This document shows positions 28,933 through 37,510 of a DNA stretch of 57,213 bases, in pieces. This stretch comes from Acetobacteraceae bacterium (GTDB taxonomy: Bacteria > Pseudomonadota > Alphaproteobacteria > Acetobacterales > Acetobacteraceae). The position numbers and the translations under genes are program-made. The stretch lies in NCBI GenBank assembly GCA_030041255.1, contig JASHOF010000084.1, positions 1 through 57,213 of the forward strand. The letters run 5' to 3'. Every line of letters begins with the position of its first letter. Position 1 is the first letter of the stretch. Under the pieces are notes generated by a model. The model saw only the letters and a list, made by a program, of their open reading frames with translations. It did no database searches and was not told the origin of the DNA.

Positions 28933-29709
28933 CTAGTCTGCGGCGGCGGGCAGCCTTGCGCCGGCGACGCGCTCGCAGACCGCTTCGCCGAAGGCGGCGA
29001 AGATGCGGCGCGAGAGCGGATCGGTCTCGAAATCGTACTCGGGATGCCACTGCACGCCATAGGCGAAGGCCGAGGCACCGATGACACGGACTGCCTCGAT
29101 CGTCCCGTCCGGTGCTGTTCCCTCGGCGGCAAGGCCAGGGGCGAGAACGTCGATGCCCTGATTGTGAAGGGAATTGACGGCGATCTCGCTCGTGCCGGCG
29201 AGGCGATGGACGAAGCCGCCCGGAACGAGGCGCACGGCATGCGCCTTGGCGGTGCGCATGCGCGCCGAAGGCTGCATCGGGGTCGAATGATCGAAGTGCC
29301 CGGGAAGCTCCTGCAGCCGCTGATGCAGGCTGCCGCCGAGTGCGACGTTGAGTTCCTGCAGCCCGCGGCAGATCGCAAGCAGCGGCACTCCGGCGGCGAT
29401 GGCACCGCGGATCAGCGGCAGCGTGACGGCATCGCGCGCCTCGTCCTCGGGCGTTCCCTCCGCGTGCGGCGGACCCTCGTAGTACTCGGGCCGGACGTTG
29501 GAGCGGCTGCCGGTAAGGATGATGCCGTCGAGCCGGAAGAGCAGGGAGGGGATGTCCGCGGCCTCGCCATTGGCGGGGATCAGGACGGGTACCGCCCCGA
29601 CGAGCCGATCGACGGCGCGGACGTAGGTATCGGAGGCGGCGTGGCTCGGGCTTCCAAAGCTACCGAACTGTTTGCGACAACAACTGATGCCGACGAGAGG
29701 CTTCATCAT
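28933..29709 (-). CDS. class I glutamine amidotransferase / peptidase C26 (PuuD-like)
   Basis: A 258-residue hydrolase related to gamma-glutamyl-GABA hydrolase PuuD, which frees glutamate from gamma-glutamyl amides. The nucleophile cysteine is in LLAICRGLQELNV. The other triad residues are the His in GVQWHPEYDF and its Glu. LTGSRSNVRPEYY is the substrate-loop region conserved in C26 proteins. The start is one of two adjacent ATGs at 29709 and 29706. No polyamine genes are nearby, so the exact substrate is open. Confidence 0.85.
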   Translation of the reverse strand: MMKPLVGISCCRKQFGSFGSPSHAASDTYVRAVDRLVGAVPVLIPANGEAADIPSLLFRLDGIILTGSRSNVRPEYYEGPPHAEGTPEDEARDAVTLPLIRGAIAAGVPLLAICRGLQELNVALGGSLHQRLQELPGHFDHSTPMQPSARMRTAKAHAVRLVPGGFVHRLAGTSEIAVNSLHNQGIDVLAPGLAAEGTAPDGTIEAVRVIGASAFAYGVQWHPEYDFETDPLSRRIFAAFGEAVCERVAGARLPAAAD

Positions 29710-29764
29710 GGTGTGCGAAGAGCTTGTTCTTGGCTCGAAGATTAGCTCAGGCGCGCACGTCCGC

Positions 29765-30424
29765 CTAGCGTCCCTTGGCGTTTGTGCCGACCTGAGGCTG
29801 CGGAACAAAGGTAAAAAGATGGTCAGGAAACTGCCCGCCAAGCTCGACATCGTAAAGCGTGACCCTGGTCACCTTGTCCTGGGCGTCGCGCACGGCCCAT
29901 TGGCGGAGCTGGAGCGGGCTGGTGGAGAAGACGAGGGTGAGGCTGCCCGCTTCAGGGGCGGCGGTGCGGACCAGGGTGAGGTCGATTTCGCCCGGCAAGC
30001 GCTCGAATGCAGTGACCGTCACCGAGCCGGAGAGTTCGATGTGCGGCGCGAGCAGCACCCCGAGCGGCGTCGATGAAAGCAGGATGTTGGTGGTCTGGTT
30101 GAGGCTGGAATCGTGGAACACGAGCAGGCCATGCCCGGCAACCAGCAGGTAGGGGCTGGGCGGGTCGTACTGAAAGCGCATCCGCCCCGGCCGCTCCAAC
30201 CAGGCGAGGCCCTGGCTCACCGAGCCGTCCGGCGCGATCTGCAGGAACTTCGCCTTCAGCGAGGCGAGGCTGTTGAGATAGGCCGCGATCTGCTCGACCG
30301 TCTCCTGGTCCGCCGGCGTCAGGCGGGCCGGGACGGGGCCTTGCGCAGCCGCCGCGGGTTGCAGGAGCGGCAGCATCGCCGCCGCAGAAACCGGCAAGGC
30401 CAGCAGAAGATCGCGCCGTCGCAT
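29765..30424 (-). CDS. lolA: outer-membrane lipoprotein carrier protein LolA
   Basis: A periplasmic chaperone that carries lipoproteins from LolCDE to the outer membrane. The start MRRRDLLLALPVSAAAMLPL is an arginine-rich signal peptide with cleavage probably after the AAA(A) stretch. The mature part has QIAAYLNSLASLKAKFLQ, GLAWLERPGRMRFQYDPP and a long series of beta strands ending QPQVGTNAKGR. Its 219 residues are normal. The RRRDLLL opening could also be read as a weak Tat signal, but Sec export is usual. Confidence 0.85.
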   Translation of the reverse strand: MRRRDLLLALPVSAAAMLPLLQPAAAAQGPVPARLTPADQETVEQIAAYLNSLASLKAKFLQIAPDGSVSQGLAWLERPGRMRFQYDPPSPYLLVAGHGLLVFHDSSLNQTTNILLSSTPLGVLLAPHIELSGSVTVTAFERLPGEIDLTLVRTAAPEAGSLTLVFSTSPLQLRQWAVRDAQDKVTRVTLYDVELGGQFPDHLFTFVPQPQVGTNAKGR

Positions 30425-30604
30425 GGCGCTGATGTGGGACCTCGACCGCTGATTTGCAAACGCAGGATCGCGGCCCTGTGACACGCCGTCCGGGTGGCGG
30501 AAGGCACGCCGGCCCGCGCAATCCACAACCTTGGACTCCCGGGTCGGCACGGCCCTCAGTCCGAAGGGACGCTCACGAGCACTCGACCGCGATCACACCT
30601 TGCT

Positions 30605-31450
30605 TCAGTTGCCAGCCGCCCTGGTCAGGCCGCTCATCGTTTCAGGTGACGAACAGGAGCGGCTCAATTCAGTCGCCGCGTCGCCGAGTGCCCGCAATTC
30701 CGGGGCCTGCTCGACGAAAAATTCCGGGTGTCGCTGGCGCAGCTCATCAGTGTAGCGGAATATCCGCCGCAAATGATTCCGTAGTGTCTGATCAGCCTTC
30801 GCAAGATCGCCTCGTCCCAATGCCTCGACGAGTATGCGGTGCTCGCCGTAAAGCGCTTCCATGAGCCCGAAGTTATTTCTGAGCGAAAGCTGCCGGAGTC
30901 GATCCAGATGCGCGCGCGCCGAATTCGTGATCTTGCTGATGCCGGAGTGGCCACTCATCGAGCACAGCAGATTATGGAACACCTCGTCGCAGCGGTAGAA
31001 TTCGGCAGACTCCCGCTCCCGGATGGCGGCCCGTTGAGCACGCAAGGCTTTACTCAAAGAGACCATGATATCTGGATTCGGGACTTTCGCGCCGGCTGCC
31101 AGGCACGCCCTTTCCAGGACCTCGCGCACGAACTGCGCCTCGTAGACCTTCCTCAGGTCCACGAGCGCCACGCTGGCACCGACCTGCGGGACGATGACCA
31201 CCAATTCCTCTTCAGCGAGTTGCAGAAGTGCCTCGCGGACCGGTGTGCGGCTGACGCCATACGCCGTTGCGACACCCTCGATCGAGATTTGGTCACCCGG
31301 GCTCAGATCGCCGCTCACGATGCGTCCCCTGACATCAAAATAGACTCTGTTGCGCAGCAGGTGGCGCTGGCCACCGGGGCCGGTGGCGTTCCGGTTGATC
31401 TGCGGCATCCCTCGCGTCTCCGAAAGGAGCGCACGATCATGACGGGTCAT
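30605..31450 (-). CDS. GntR-family regulator (FadR/UxuR subgroup) of the sugar-acid operon
   Basis: A 281-residue regulator. The N-terminal winged helix-turn-helix (about 40-95) has SIEGVATAYGVSRTPVREALLQLAEE split over its recognition helices. The C-terminal FCD-type all-helical domain has the metal and ligand histidines in DEVFHNLL and GEHRILVEAL. It is the last gene of the operon, and its ATG at 31450 overlaps the mannonate dehydratase stop as ATGA. It most likely controls this operon through the 20-bp near-palindrome at 37202. The inducer may be the imported sugar acid or its dehydration product. Confidence 0.88.
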   Translation of the reverse strand: MTRHDRALLSETRGMPQINRNATGPGGQRHLLRNRVYFDVRGRIVSGDLSPGDQISIEGVATAYGVSRTPVREALLQLAEEELVVIVPQVGASVALVDLRKVYEAQFVREVLERACLAAGAKVPNPDIMVSLSKALRAQRAAIRERESAEFYRCDEVFHNLLCSMSGHSGISKITNSARAHLDRLRQLSLRNNFGLMEALYGEHRILVEALGRGDLAKADQTLRNHLRRIFRYTDELRQRHPEFFVEQAPELRALGDAATELSRSCSSPETMSGLTRAAGN

Positions 31451-32481
31451 CGGCTCTCCGTGCCCGCGATCAGCCCCTGCAGGTAGCCAACCGCATATGC
31501 GCGAGCCCGATGGTGATATGACGTGTCGTTGATAACGGCCGGCACGTGGTCATCCATGACGAATCCGTCGAATCCGGCGTCCTGCAACGCCGCCATGACC
31601 CTCATCGGGTTGAAGTTTCCTTCCCCCAGAAAGCACTCCTCGAAACTGGGAACGGTGCCCTTCACGTCGCGGAAATGGACGTATGCAATTTTGTTTCTAC
31701 CGCCGAGCACCCGAATCGATTCGAGTACGGCATCTTCCCCTCCTGTTTCCGATACAGACCCGAGACACAGCAGCACCTGCCAGCACGGGCTGTCGACGAC
31801 GGACATGGCTCGGTCAAGCGCCTGCGGGGTGTTGATGATCCGGGGAAAGCCGCCAAGCTCGTTGACGGGTGGATCGTCAGGGTGCAGCGCACAGATGACG
31901 CCAGCCTGTTCCGCTACCGGTGCCAGCGCCGTCGCGAAATATCGGTAATTCTCCCAGAGGTCTTCAGCCCGACATCCGCTCCCGTCCTGGAGGCCTTCGC
32001 CTTTCACAAAGGAATCGTGCTCGGATGTCAGATCTCGTCGGGAGATCAGCAGCGTCCCGTTGCGCGCGGCTTCGGCAACCTGCCCGGCGTCGAAACTCGT
32101 CACGTACGCCCCGCCACGGCCGCTCGGGAGATTGCCAGTTCGCCAGACACTCAGCGGCATGAAATGGTATCCGAGGTAGCGCACGCCTGCCCTGCCGAGA
32201 TTCCTGATGGTTTTCGCTACATTCGCGATCTGTTCATCCCGACCGGGCAGGCCACGCATGACTTTATCGTAGAAGCGGATGGGCAGTCCCTCGATCGCCT
32301 CGAGCTCGAGCCCCTGGCTCGCACACTTCTCCACCAGTTCGGCGATGCCGCCGTACTCCCAGGAACCGTCACCGGGCAGGCGTGGCGTGTTCACCTGTAC
32401 GCCGTGGAGCCCGAGCTGCTTCGCGAAACTCAGAAACTCGTTGTCAACATCCTGGGTCTGCCCCAATACCACCCGCATCAT
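31447..32481 (-). CDS. uxuA: mannonate dehydratase-like TIM-barrel enzyme
   Basis: Probably dehydrates D-mannonate to 2-keto-3-deoxy-D-gluconate. It has 344 residues with the UxuA hallmarks: CALHPDDPP (metal-binding His and Asp), NKIAYVHFRDVKG (metal His, catalytic region), and the C-terminal GFVMDDHVP with another His. LGYHFMPLSVWRTG is also typical. No uxuB or uxaC lies beside it. The neighbours are a lactonase and an ABC importer, so the substrate may arrive as an imported sugar or lactone. Other sugar-acid dehydratase activity is possible. Confidence 0.85.
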   Translation of the reverse strand: MMRVVLGQTQDVDNEFLSFAKQLGLHGVQVNTPRLPGDGSWEYGGIAELVEKCASQGLELEAIEGLPIRFYDKVMRGLPGRDEQIANVAKTIRNLGRAGVRYLGYHFMPLSVWRTGNLPSGRGGAYVTSFDAGQVAEAARNGTLLISRRDLTSEHDSFVKGEGLQDGSGCRAEDLWENYRYFATALAPVAEQAGVICALHPDDPPVNELGGFPRIINTPQALDRAMSVVDSPCWQVLLCLGSVSETGGEDAVLESIRVLGGRNKIAYVHFRDVKGTVPSFEECFLGEGNFNPMRVMAALQDAGFDGFVMDDHVPAVINDTSYHHRARAYAVGYLQGLIAGTESR

Positions 32482-32510
32482 CTTCTCTCCATCGCAGCAA
32501 AGTGCCCGGC

Positions 32511-33545
32511 TTACCAGTCCGGCTTGAAGATTTGGACATTGCTCTTGTCGATGACGTAATTGTACGGCTTGAGCACGCTGACACCCGGCAGGTCCTGCTC
32601 CAGGAAGGCAACCGGGTTCTTGTCGCCATGGATACAGTCGTTGACGAGCTTGACCCCCTGGACGCCTTCCTGGACCGGCACTTCCGGAACGTCGGCGGCC
32701 GGATAGCCCTGGCCAATCAACTCCAGCATCTGCTTTTCACCGCCAACGCTGGCAATCGCGACGTGGTTGCGGTCGGTTGTCGTGTTGATGGCGCGAATGG
32801 CGACGACGGAGCCGGGGTTGGTATCGATGAGCAGGGCTTTCAGGTTGGGGCCGTACTTGGTGACCAGGGCCAGGACCTGCCCCCTGATCGTGTCCAGGTT
32901 GAAGTTGTACTGCTGAAGGGAAACAACGTGTATGCCGGGGTACTTTTTCCACTCCGAGAGCGCCCCCTGGTAGCGCCACGCACTCGCACCATGCGCCGTA
33001 TCGCCGAGTTCTACTGCCACGTCGCCTTTGTAGCCGACGTGCTTCGCGAGCCAATCGCCCGCCAGGCTTCCGCTGTAGAATTCATTCCAGCCTACGTAAC
33101 CCTTGGCTCCCGCCGGATAGACGACCCCCGTGTTCGGCCCGAAATTGTCTGTCACGGAGACGACGCAGACACCTGCATGAATAGCATCCGAGATGGCGGG
33201 GACCAGCGCCGTGGAAGACAGAGGATTGATGACGATTCCCACCGCATGGGCGATGATCGCGTCATGGATTTGCGCGATCGCCGTCGTGACCGAGCCGTTC
33301 GCGTTCGCATAGACGACCTTCAGGCCAAGCGCCTTCGCCTCCGAGTCCACTCCCTGATTCGTCGCTGTGACATAGGGGAAAAGGACCGGTTGCAGGTTGT
33401 AGATGACCGGGGTCGAGGTGGTAGCAGCCCTTCCGCTGCCACAGCCTGCGAAGGCGACCATCCCGAGGGTGATCGCAAAGACGGCAAACTTCCTGGCGGA
33501 GGGCGAGCATGCGTTGCCAGGCATCCTGGCGGGGACTTGCATCAT
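32511..33545 (-). CDS. sugar ABC transporter substrate-binding lipoprotein (RbsB-like)
   Basis: The periplasmic binding protein of the sugar importer. The N-terminal segment KFAVFAITLGMVAFAGC ends in a lipobox whose cysteine would be lipidated and anchored. The mature part is a type I two-lobe fold of the RbsB group (VGIVINPLSSTALVPAISDA, hinge near GDVAVELGD). It has 344 residues from the ATG pair at 33545/33542. It is transcribed with the permease (25-base gap). The ligand is not readable from sequence; the operon suggests a hexose, aldonate or its lactone. Confidence 0.88.
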   Translation of the reverse strand: MMQVPARMPGNACSPSARKFAVFAITLGMVAFAGCGSGRAATTSTPVIYNLQPVLFPYVTATNQGVDSEAKALGLKVVYANANGSVTTAIAQIHDAIIAHAVGIVINPLSSTALVPAISDAIHAGVCVVSVTDNFGPNTGVVYPAGAKGYVGWNEFYSGSLAGDWLAKHVGYKGDVAVELGDTAHGASAWRYQGALSEWKKYPGIHVVSLQQYNFNLDTIRGQVLALVTKYGPNLKALLIDTNPGSVVAIRAINTTTDRNHVAIASVGGEKQMLELIGQGYPAADVPEVPVQEGVQGVKLVNDCIHGDKNPVAFLEQDLPGVSVLKPYNYVIDKSNVQIFKPDW

Positions 33546-33570
33546 TCCGGCGTCTCCTTTTCTGGCTTGT

Positions 33571-34680
33571 TCAGTTGCTGTCTCCGACCCGGTGCGCCGC
33601 CTGCCCCCGAGCAGGGGCTTCGGCACCGGCGCCACCGGCAGGGGTGATTCTCGTCGGTTGTTGCCTTGGTGCGGCCAGCCTGGGGAATCTGATCTCACCC
33701 GCCCTCTTCAGCGCGGCATCGCCGAACCGTTGCCTGAACCGCACATCGGCAGCGACGGCAAGAATGATGACGATCCCGAGCACCACCGTCTGCAGGTTGC
33801 TGTTGATCCCGAGCAGCACAAGACCGTTCTGCACCACCCCGATCAATGCCATCCCGACCACCGCAGCGAAGATCGAGCCTTCGCCGCCCGTAATGCTGAT
33901 TCCTCCAACCACGGCGGCCGCGATGGCCTGGAGGGGCCAGTCGGTCCCGGTCTCCGGAACCCCGCCTCCGATGAACGCGATCGTCACGACGCTGGCAATC
34001 GCTGCGAACAACCCTGTCAGGATAAAGGGGATGAAGGATACGAGCGTCACGGGAACGCCGGCCAGGCGCGCTGCTTCCCGGTTGGCGCCAACGGCATAGA
34101 GGCTGTGGCCGGCAATCGTGCGCGAGTACCAGAATGCGATGGCGATCACCGCCAGCGCAATGATCACCGAGACCTGGATGCCTCCCGGTGCGTAGGTAAT
34201 CATGTCCGGGAGATCGTTTGTGCTCAGCGTAATCGGGCTGGACCCGGCGAGCACGTACGCCAGCCCGGACCAGATATAGCCAGTACCCAGCGTCGCAACC
34301 AGTGAGTTGACGCCGACAATGGTGACGATGAACCCGTTGATCACGCCACATAGGAGGCCCGTCACCAGCAGGGCCATGACGCCAGCAAGGGTGCCGGCAT
34401 GATTGATGATGAGCGAACCGGCGACGACGCCAAGCGCTCCCACCCCGCCGACCGAGAGATCGAAGTTGCCGGATATCAGCAGAAGCGCCATGCCCATCGC
34501 GACGATGGTGATGGGGGAAATCGTCGACGCGATATTGATCAGGTTGCTGCCCTGCAGGAAGACCGGGCTGGAGATCCCCATATAGGCCACGAACAGCAAC
34601 AGGACTCCCGGCACGGCAAGCTTTTGCCCGTGCCGCTCGAGAAACTCACCTGCTTCGCGCAAAATCCGCGGCCCTGTCAT
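33571..34680 (-). CDS. sugar ABC transporter permease (RbsC-like)
   Basis: The inner-membrane channel, 369 residues with about nine or ten hydrophobic segments. The stretch MGMALLLISGNFDLSVGGVG near residue 60 and AAVVGGISITGGEGS near 275 are the conserved family motifs, the second being the coupling region for the ATPase. The C-terminal tail (last 40 residues) is unusually proline-, arginine- and alanine-rich. I prefer the ATG at 34680, which has AGG 9 bases upstream, over 34689. The ATPase gene ends 10 bases before it. Confidence 0.88.
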   Translation of the reverse strand: MTGPRILREAGEFLERHGQKLAVPGVLLLFVAYMGISSPVFLQGSNLINIASTISPITIVAMGMALLLISGNFDLSVGGVGALGVVAGSLIINHAGTLAGVMALLVTGLLCGVINGFIVTIVGVNSLVATLGTGYIWSGLAYVLAGSSPITLSTNDLPDMITYAPGGIQVSVIIALAVIAIAFWYSRTIAGHSLYAVGANREAARLAGVPVTLVSFIPFILTGLFAAIASVVTIAFIGGGVPETGTDWPLQAIAAAVVGGISITGGEGSIFAAVVGMALIGVVQNGLVLLGINSNLQTVVLGIVIILAVAADVRFRQRFGDAALKRAGEIRFPRLAAPRQQPTRITPAGGAGAEAPARGQAAHRVGDSN

Positions 34681-34690
34681 GCTGTGCATC

Positions 34691-36256
34691 CTACGCCACA
34701 GCCGACTGGCCTGCCCTGGTCCGCGCAAGATATTCGAGGCTGTCACTCGTTATCTCCGCGCCTGCCAGCTCGCTCACGATGTACCCTTGAGCGAATATAT
34801 AAACCCGGGAACAGAGTTCCGTGATTTCACCCGGGTCGGTCGACCATACGATGACGGCGACATCCTCGCCGAGCGTCGCCTTCATGATCCGATGGATCTC
34901 CGATCTCGCGACTGCATCGATGCCTCGCGTCAGATCGTCGCCCAGTATCAAGAGCGGCCTGTCCAGCTCCAAGGCGCTTCCGACGATCACCTTTTGCTGA
35001 TTTCCCCCGCTCAGCGCCGCGAGGCGGGTCCACACGTCGCCTTTGACACCAAACCGGCGAACCAGCACCTCGGCGGTCCGCACGAATTCGCGCTGAGGCA
35101 CAGGCAGCAACATGGAGCGTTTGAATAATCTGGGCAGGCCAACGTTGAGGTACAAAGGCCAGGAAGAAATCGCTTGCCGGGACCTGTCTCCGGAGCACAG
35201 GACAACGCCGTGCCGGAGCCTGTGGGTCGCGTTCTGCTTGAGACGCATGTTGTTCCAGCGCACGGTCCCACGGTGCGGGATCAAACCGGCGATCGCCTCC
35301 AGGGTTTCCGTTGCCCCGCAACCGGGGTAGCCGTAAAACCCGACACATTCGCCAGCGGAGACGGTGAAGCGGAGCGGGCCGATGCTCCTTGTGGCCAGGT
35401 CTTCCACGGCAAGGACAGGCACTCTGTGTCCTTGGGAAGCGCTCGGTTCGCGAGGGCGCGAGGTCGAGGGTGTCGGCTGCGTGACGTGGAGTTCTCCCGA
35501 AATCGCGCGGATGATCCCGGCATGGGAAATGCGAGCGCCCGTCTCCCCCTCGTAGACTTTCGCCCCATCCCGCAAGACGACCACCCGATCGCCGACATCG
35601 ATCGCGTCGTCGATGAAGTGCGTGATGTACAAAACCGCGAGACGGCCCTGGTGAGCCAGTCGCTTCAGCACCTCCTGGAATTCGTGGCGCTCGGTCAGGT
35701 TCCAGCTCGAGGTGCCCTCGTCGATGATCAGCAACCGGGGCTGATGGGCCAGGGCCCTGATGATGGCCACCTTCTGCCTTTGGCCGACGCTGAGCGGGCG
35801 CAGCACGGTATTCGGATCCGGTGCGGCCGGGACCAGCACTGAGTAGCGCTTGTACACGCGTTCGGCGGCCGTCGCGGAGAACGGACCGAGCATGCTGCCT
35901 GGGGAATTGCCGAGGACGACGTTCTCCGCCGCAGTCAGGTTCGGCAGCAGGTTCAACTCCTGGAAGACGATGCCGATACCGAGCCGTTTCGCTGCTGCCG
36001 GCGAGGGGATCTGCAAATCCCGTCCATCCCAGCTGAGTGTCCCGCTGGTCGGCGTTTCAGCGCCGGTCAGAATCTTTGCCAGCGTGGATTTTCCCGCTCC
36101 GTTCGCTCCGAGCAAGGTGACGATCTCACCACTCCGCAGCGTCAGGTCGACCTGGCGCAATGCGTGCAAGCGGGGCGGATAGACCTTGGTGACATCGACC
36201 AGTGACAGCAATGGCGGCGCGCCGGCACGCGGCAAGGATGGGTGAGATTCGCTCAT
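34691..36256 (-). CDS. sugar ABC transporter ATP-binding protein (RbsA-like, two nucleotide-binding domains)
   Basis: The energising subunit, 521 residues. Domain 1 has Walker A GANGAGKST, the signature LSVGQRQKV and a changed Walker B region, LLIIDEGTSSWN, in place of the common DEPTA. Domain 2 has the usual degenerate P-loop (GYPGCGATETLEAI), the signature LSGGNQQKV, and LLILGDDLTRGID, where the catalytic Glu position is Asp. One weak and one active site is normal for this family. The ATG is at 36256; the lactonase gene ends 37 bases upstream. Confidence 0.88.
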   Translation of the reverse strand: MSESHPSLPRAGAPPLLSLVDVTKVYPPRLHALRQVDLTLRSGEIVTLLGANGAGKSTLAKILTGAETPTSGTLSWDGRDLQIPSPAAAKRLGIGIVFQELNLLPNLTAAENVVLGNSPGSMLGPFSATAAERVYKRYSVLVPAAPDPNTVLRPLSVGQRQKVAIIRALAHQPRLLIIDEGTSSWNLTERHEFQEVLKRLAHQGRLAVLYITHFIDDAIDVGDRVVVLRDGAKVYEGETGARISHAGIIRAISGELHVTQPTPSTSRPREPSASQGHRVPVLAVEDLATRSIGPLRFTVSAGECVGFYGYPGCGATETLEAIAGLIPHRGTVRWNNMRLKQNATHRLRHGVVLCSGDRSRQAISSWPLYLNVGLPRLFKRSMLLPVPQREFVRTAEVLVRRFGVKGDVWTRLAALSGGNQQKVIVGSALELDRPLLILGDDLTRGIDAVARSEIHRIMKATLGEDVAVIVWSTDPGEITELCSRVYIFAQGYIVSELAGAEITSDSLEYLARTRAGQSAVA

Positions 36257-36293
36257 TTTGCCGCCGGGGAATGCATTGCCGGGCTCTGGGTCG

Positions 36294-37169
36294 TCACGGT
36301 CGACCTCGCCCGAACCCGTCTGCGGCCATCCCTGTCGGCCCGGGACGGCACACGAAGACGGATCCCGCCAGCGGCTCGTTGGCAAGCTGCTGGACATTCA
36401 ACTTGTACCGCGCGGTCGTGATGAACAGCAGATCATGGTTCTCGCCGCCGAATACACAGCTTGCTGCGAGACTCACCGGGACCTTGATGTGCATGTCCAG
36501 AACGCCATCGGGTCGATAGCGGCGCACCGCGCCGCCGCCCCAGAGCGCAACCCAGATGTGCCCTTCTGCGTCGATGGTCATTCCGTCAGGGCGACCTTCG
36601 GCAGGGGGAATGGAAAGGATGCTCAGGAGGCTTCCGGGCAGCCCGACGTCGACGTCATAAGACCAGGTTTCGATGACGCTGCGTCCGCTGTCCGCGACGT
36701 ACATCATGGTGCCGTCGAGGCTCCAGCAGAGTCCATTCGGGAGATCGGCAGCACCGCTCCATTCGAACAGCCGGTCATCGCCCGACACGCGGTACCATCT
36801 CCCGTCCTTCCAGTGTTCATCCGACATGGTACCGAGCCAGAGCCTGCCGCGAAGGTCACATTTGCCGTCGTTGCTTCGATAAGCCGGGCGAGTTTGTTCG
36901 AGCGCAACCCTGGGCACATACGTGCCGTCGGAAAGGGTGAGGATGCCTACCGAGTCTCGGGTCCCGGCGACAAACGCTTCCCGATCGAAAGGTACCACGA
37001 ACCCGAGGCTCCGGCCGATAGACGCGCGGACTTCATCTCGTCCGCCGGGACGGCAGGCGTGCAATTCGCCTTTCAGAAGGTCAACCCACCAAAGACAGTT
37101 TCGCCTCTCGTCCCAGAGCGGGGACTCGCCGACCTCGGTCTCTACCCGGCAGAATATGTCGGGCTCCAT
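36294..37169 (-). CDS. SMP-30/gluconolactonase-family protein
   Basis: The first gene of the sugar-acid operon. A 291-residue six-bladed propeller that hydrolyses aldono-lactones to open acids with a divalent metal. Metal-site residues are visible in VGESPLWDERR (Glu), RSNDGKCDLRGRLWLGTM (Asn-Asp), LPNGLCWSLDG (Asn) and YVADSGRSVIETW (Asp). The ATG at 37169 has AAGGA 5 bases upstream. Together with mannonate dehydratase it fits lactone, to aldonate, to keto-deoxy acid; the exact sugar is inferred only. Confidence 0.85.
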   Translation of the reverse strand: MEPDIFCRVETEVGESPLWDERRNCLWWVDLLKGELHACRPGGRDEVRASIGRSLGFVVPFDREAFVAGTRDSVGILTLSDGTYVPRVALEQTRPAYRSNDGKCDLRGRLWLGTMSDEHWKDGRWYRVSGDDRLFEWSGAADLPNGLCWSLDGTMMYVADSGRSVIETWSYDVDVGLPGSLLSILSIPPAEGRPDGMTIDAEGHIWVALWGGGAVRRYRPDGVLDMHIKVPVSLAASCVFGGENHDLLFITTARYKLNVQQLANEPLAGSVFVCRPGPTGMAADGFGRGRP

Positions 37170-37201
37170 CGTTTCCTTCTCCGCGAGGCACGCACGTGAC
37201 A

Positions 37202-37221
37202 CTAATATGCTAGTATCTTAG
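37202..37221. promoter_or_regulatory. 20-bp near-palindrome, likely GntR operator
   Basis: CTAATATGCTAGTATCTTAG pairs at 8 of 10 positions, centred on CTAG. It is AT-rich against a GC-rich background. It sits 33-52 bases upstream of the first gene of the minus-strand sugar-acid operon, overlapping where the promoter should be, and the operon ends with a GntR regulator. Confidence 0.55.
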
Positions 37222-37294
37222 CCGGCCGCCGTCAAACGGGCTTGGGTTGGCGGAGTAAGCAGCGATTGCTCCGATGCCCGGCGTCGCCATCCGG

Positions 37295-37358
37295 CCAGTG
37301 TCCTGCTCCCGAAGTTCGCTGCCCCTTGCAACGAACGGAGGGGATCAGAGGCCACTGG
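37295..37358 (-). repeat. dispersed long-hairpin repeat, family 1, copy 2
   Basis: A 64-base imperfect palindrome, the inverted relative of 13430-13494. The outer arms CCAGTGTCCT and AGGCCACTGG pair at 9 of 10 positions, TCCC pairs with GGGA, and the inner arms GTTCGCTGC (37314-37322) and GCAACGAAC (37328-37336) pair at 8 of 9. The one inner mismatch becomes a G-U pair in a minus-strand transcript, the strand that matches copy 1. Confidence 0.7.
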
Positions 37359-37510
37359 AAACAAATGATCGAGTGTCCCGATTCCGGCCCGCGGCAATCC
37401 TGACGAACGTCGGAATCGGGACCCGAGGTGCCGTGGAAGGAGCCCCCGCTTCGCCGCCCACCCTTCTCTGCGGTCGGGTGCTGGGGTAAGGCCAGCCCCG
37501 GAGTTAAGCC

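Larger units (their letters stand above)
37170..37510. other. 341-base divergent intergenic region between the sugar-acid operon and lutB
   Basis: No gene is visible. It holds the near-palindromic operator at 37202-37221 and the inverted dispersed repeat at 37295-37358. A further GC-rich stretch leads to lutB. The promoter of lutB must lie here, but I cannot assign its boxes with confidence. Confidence 0.6.
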
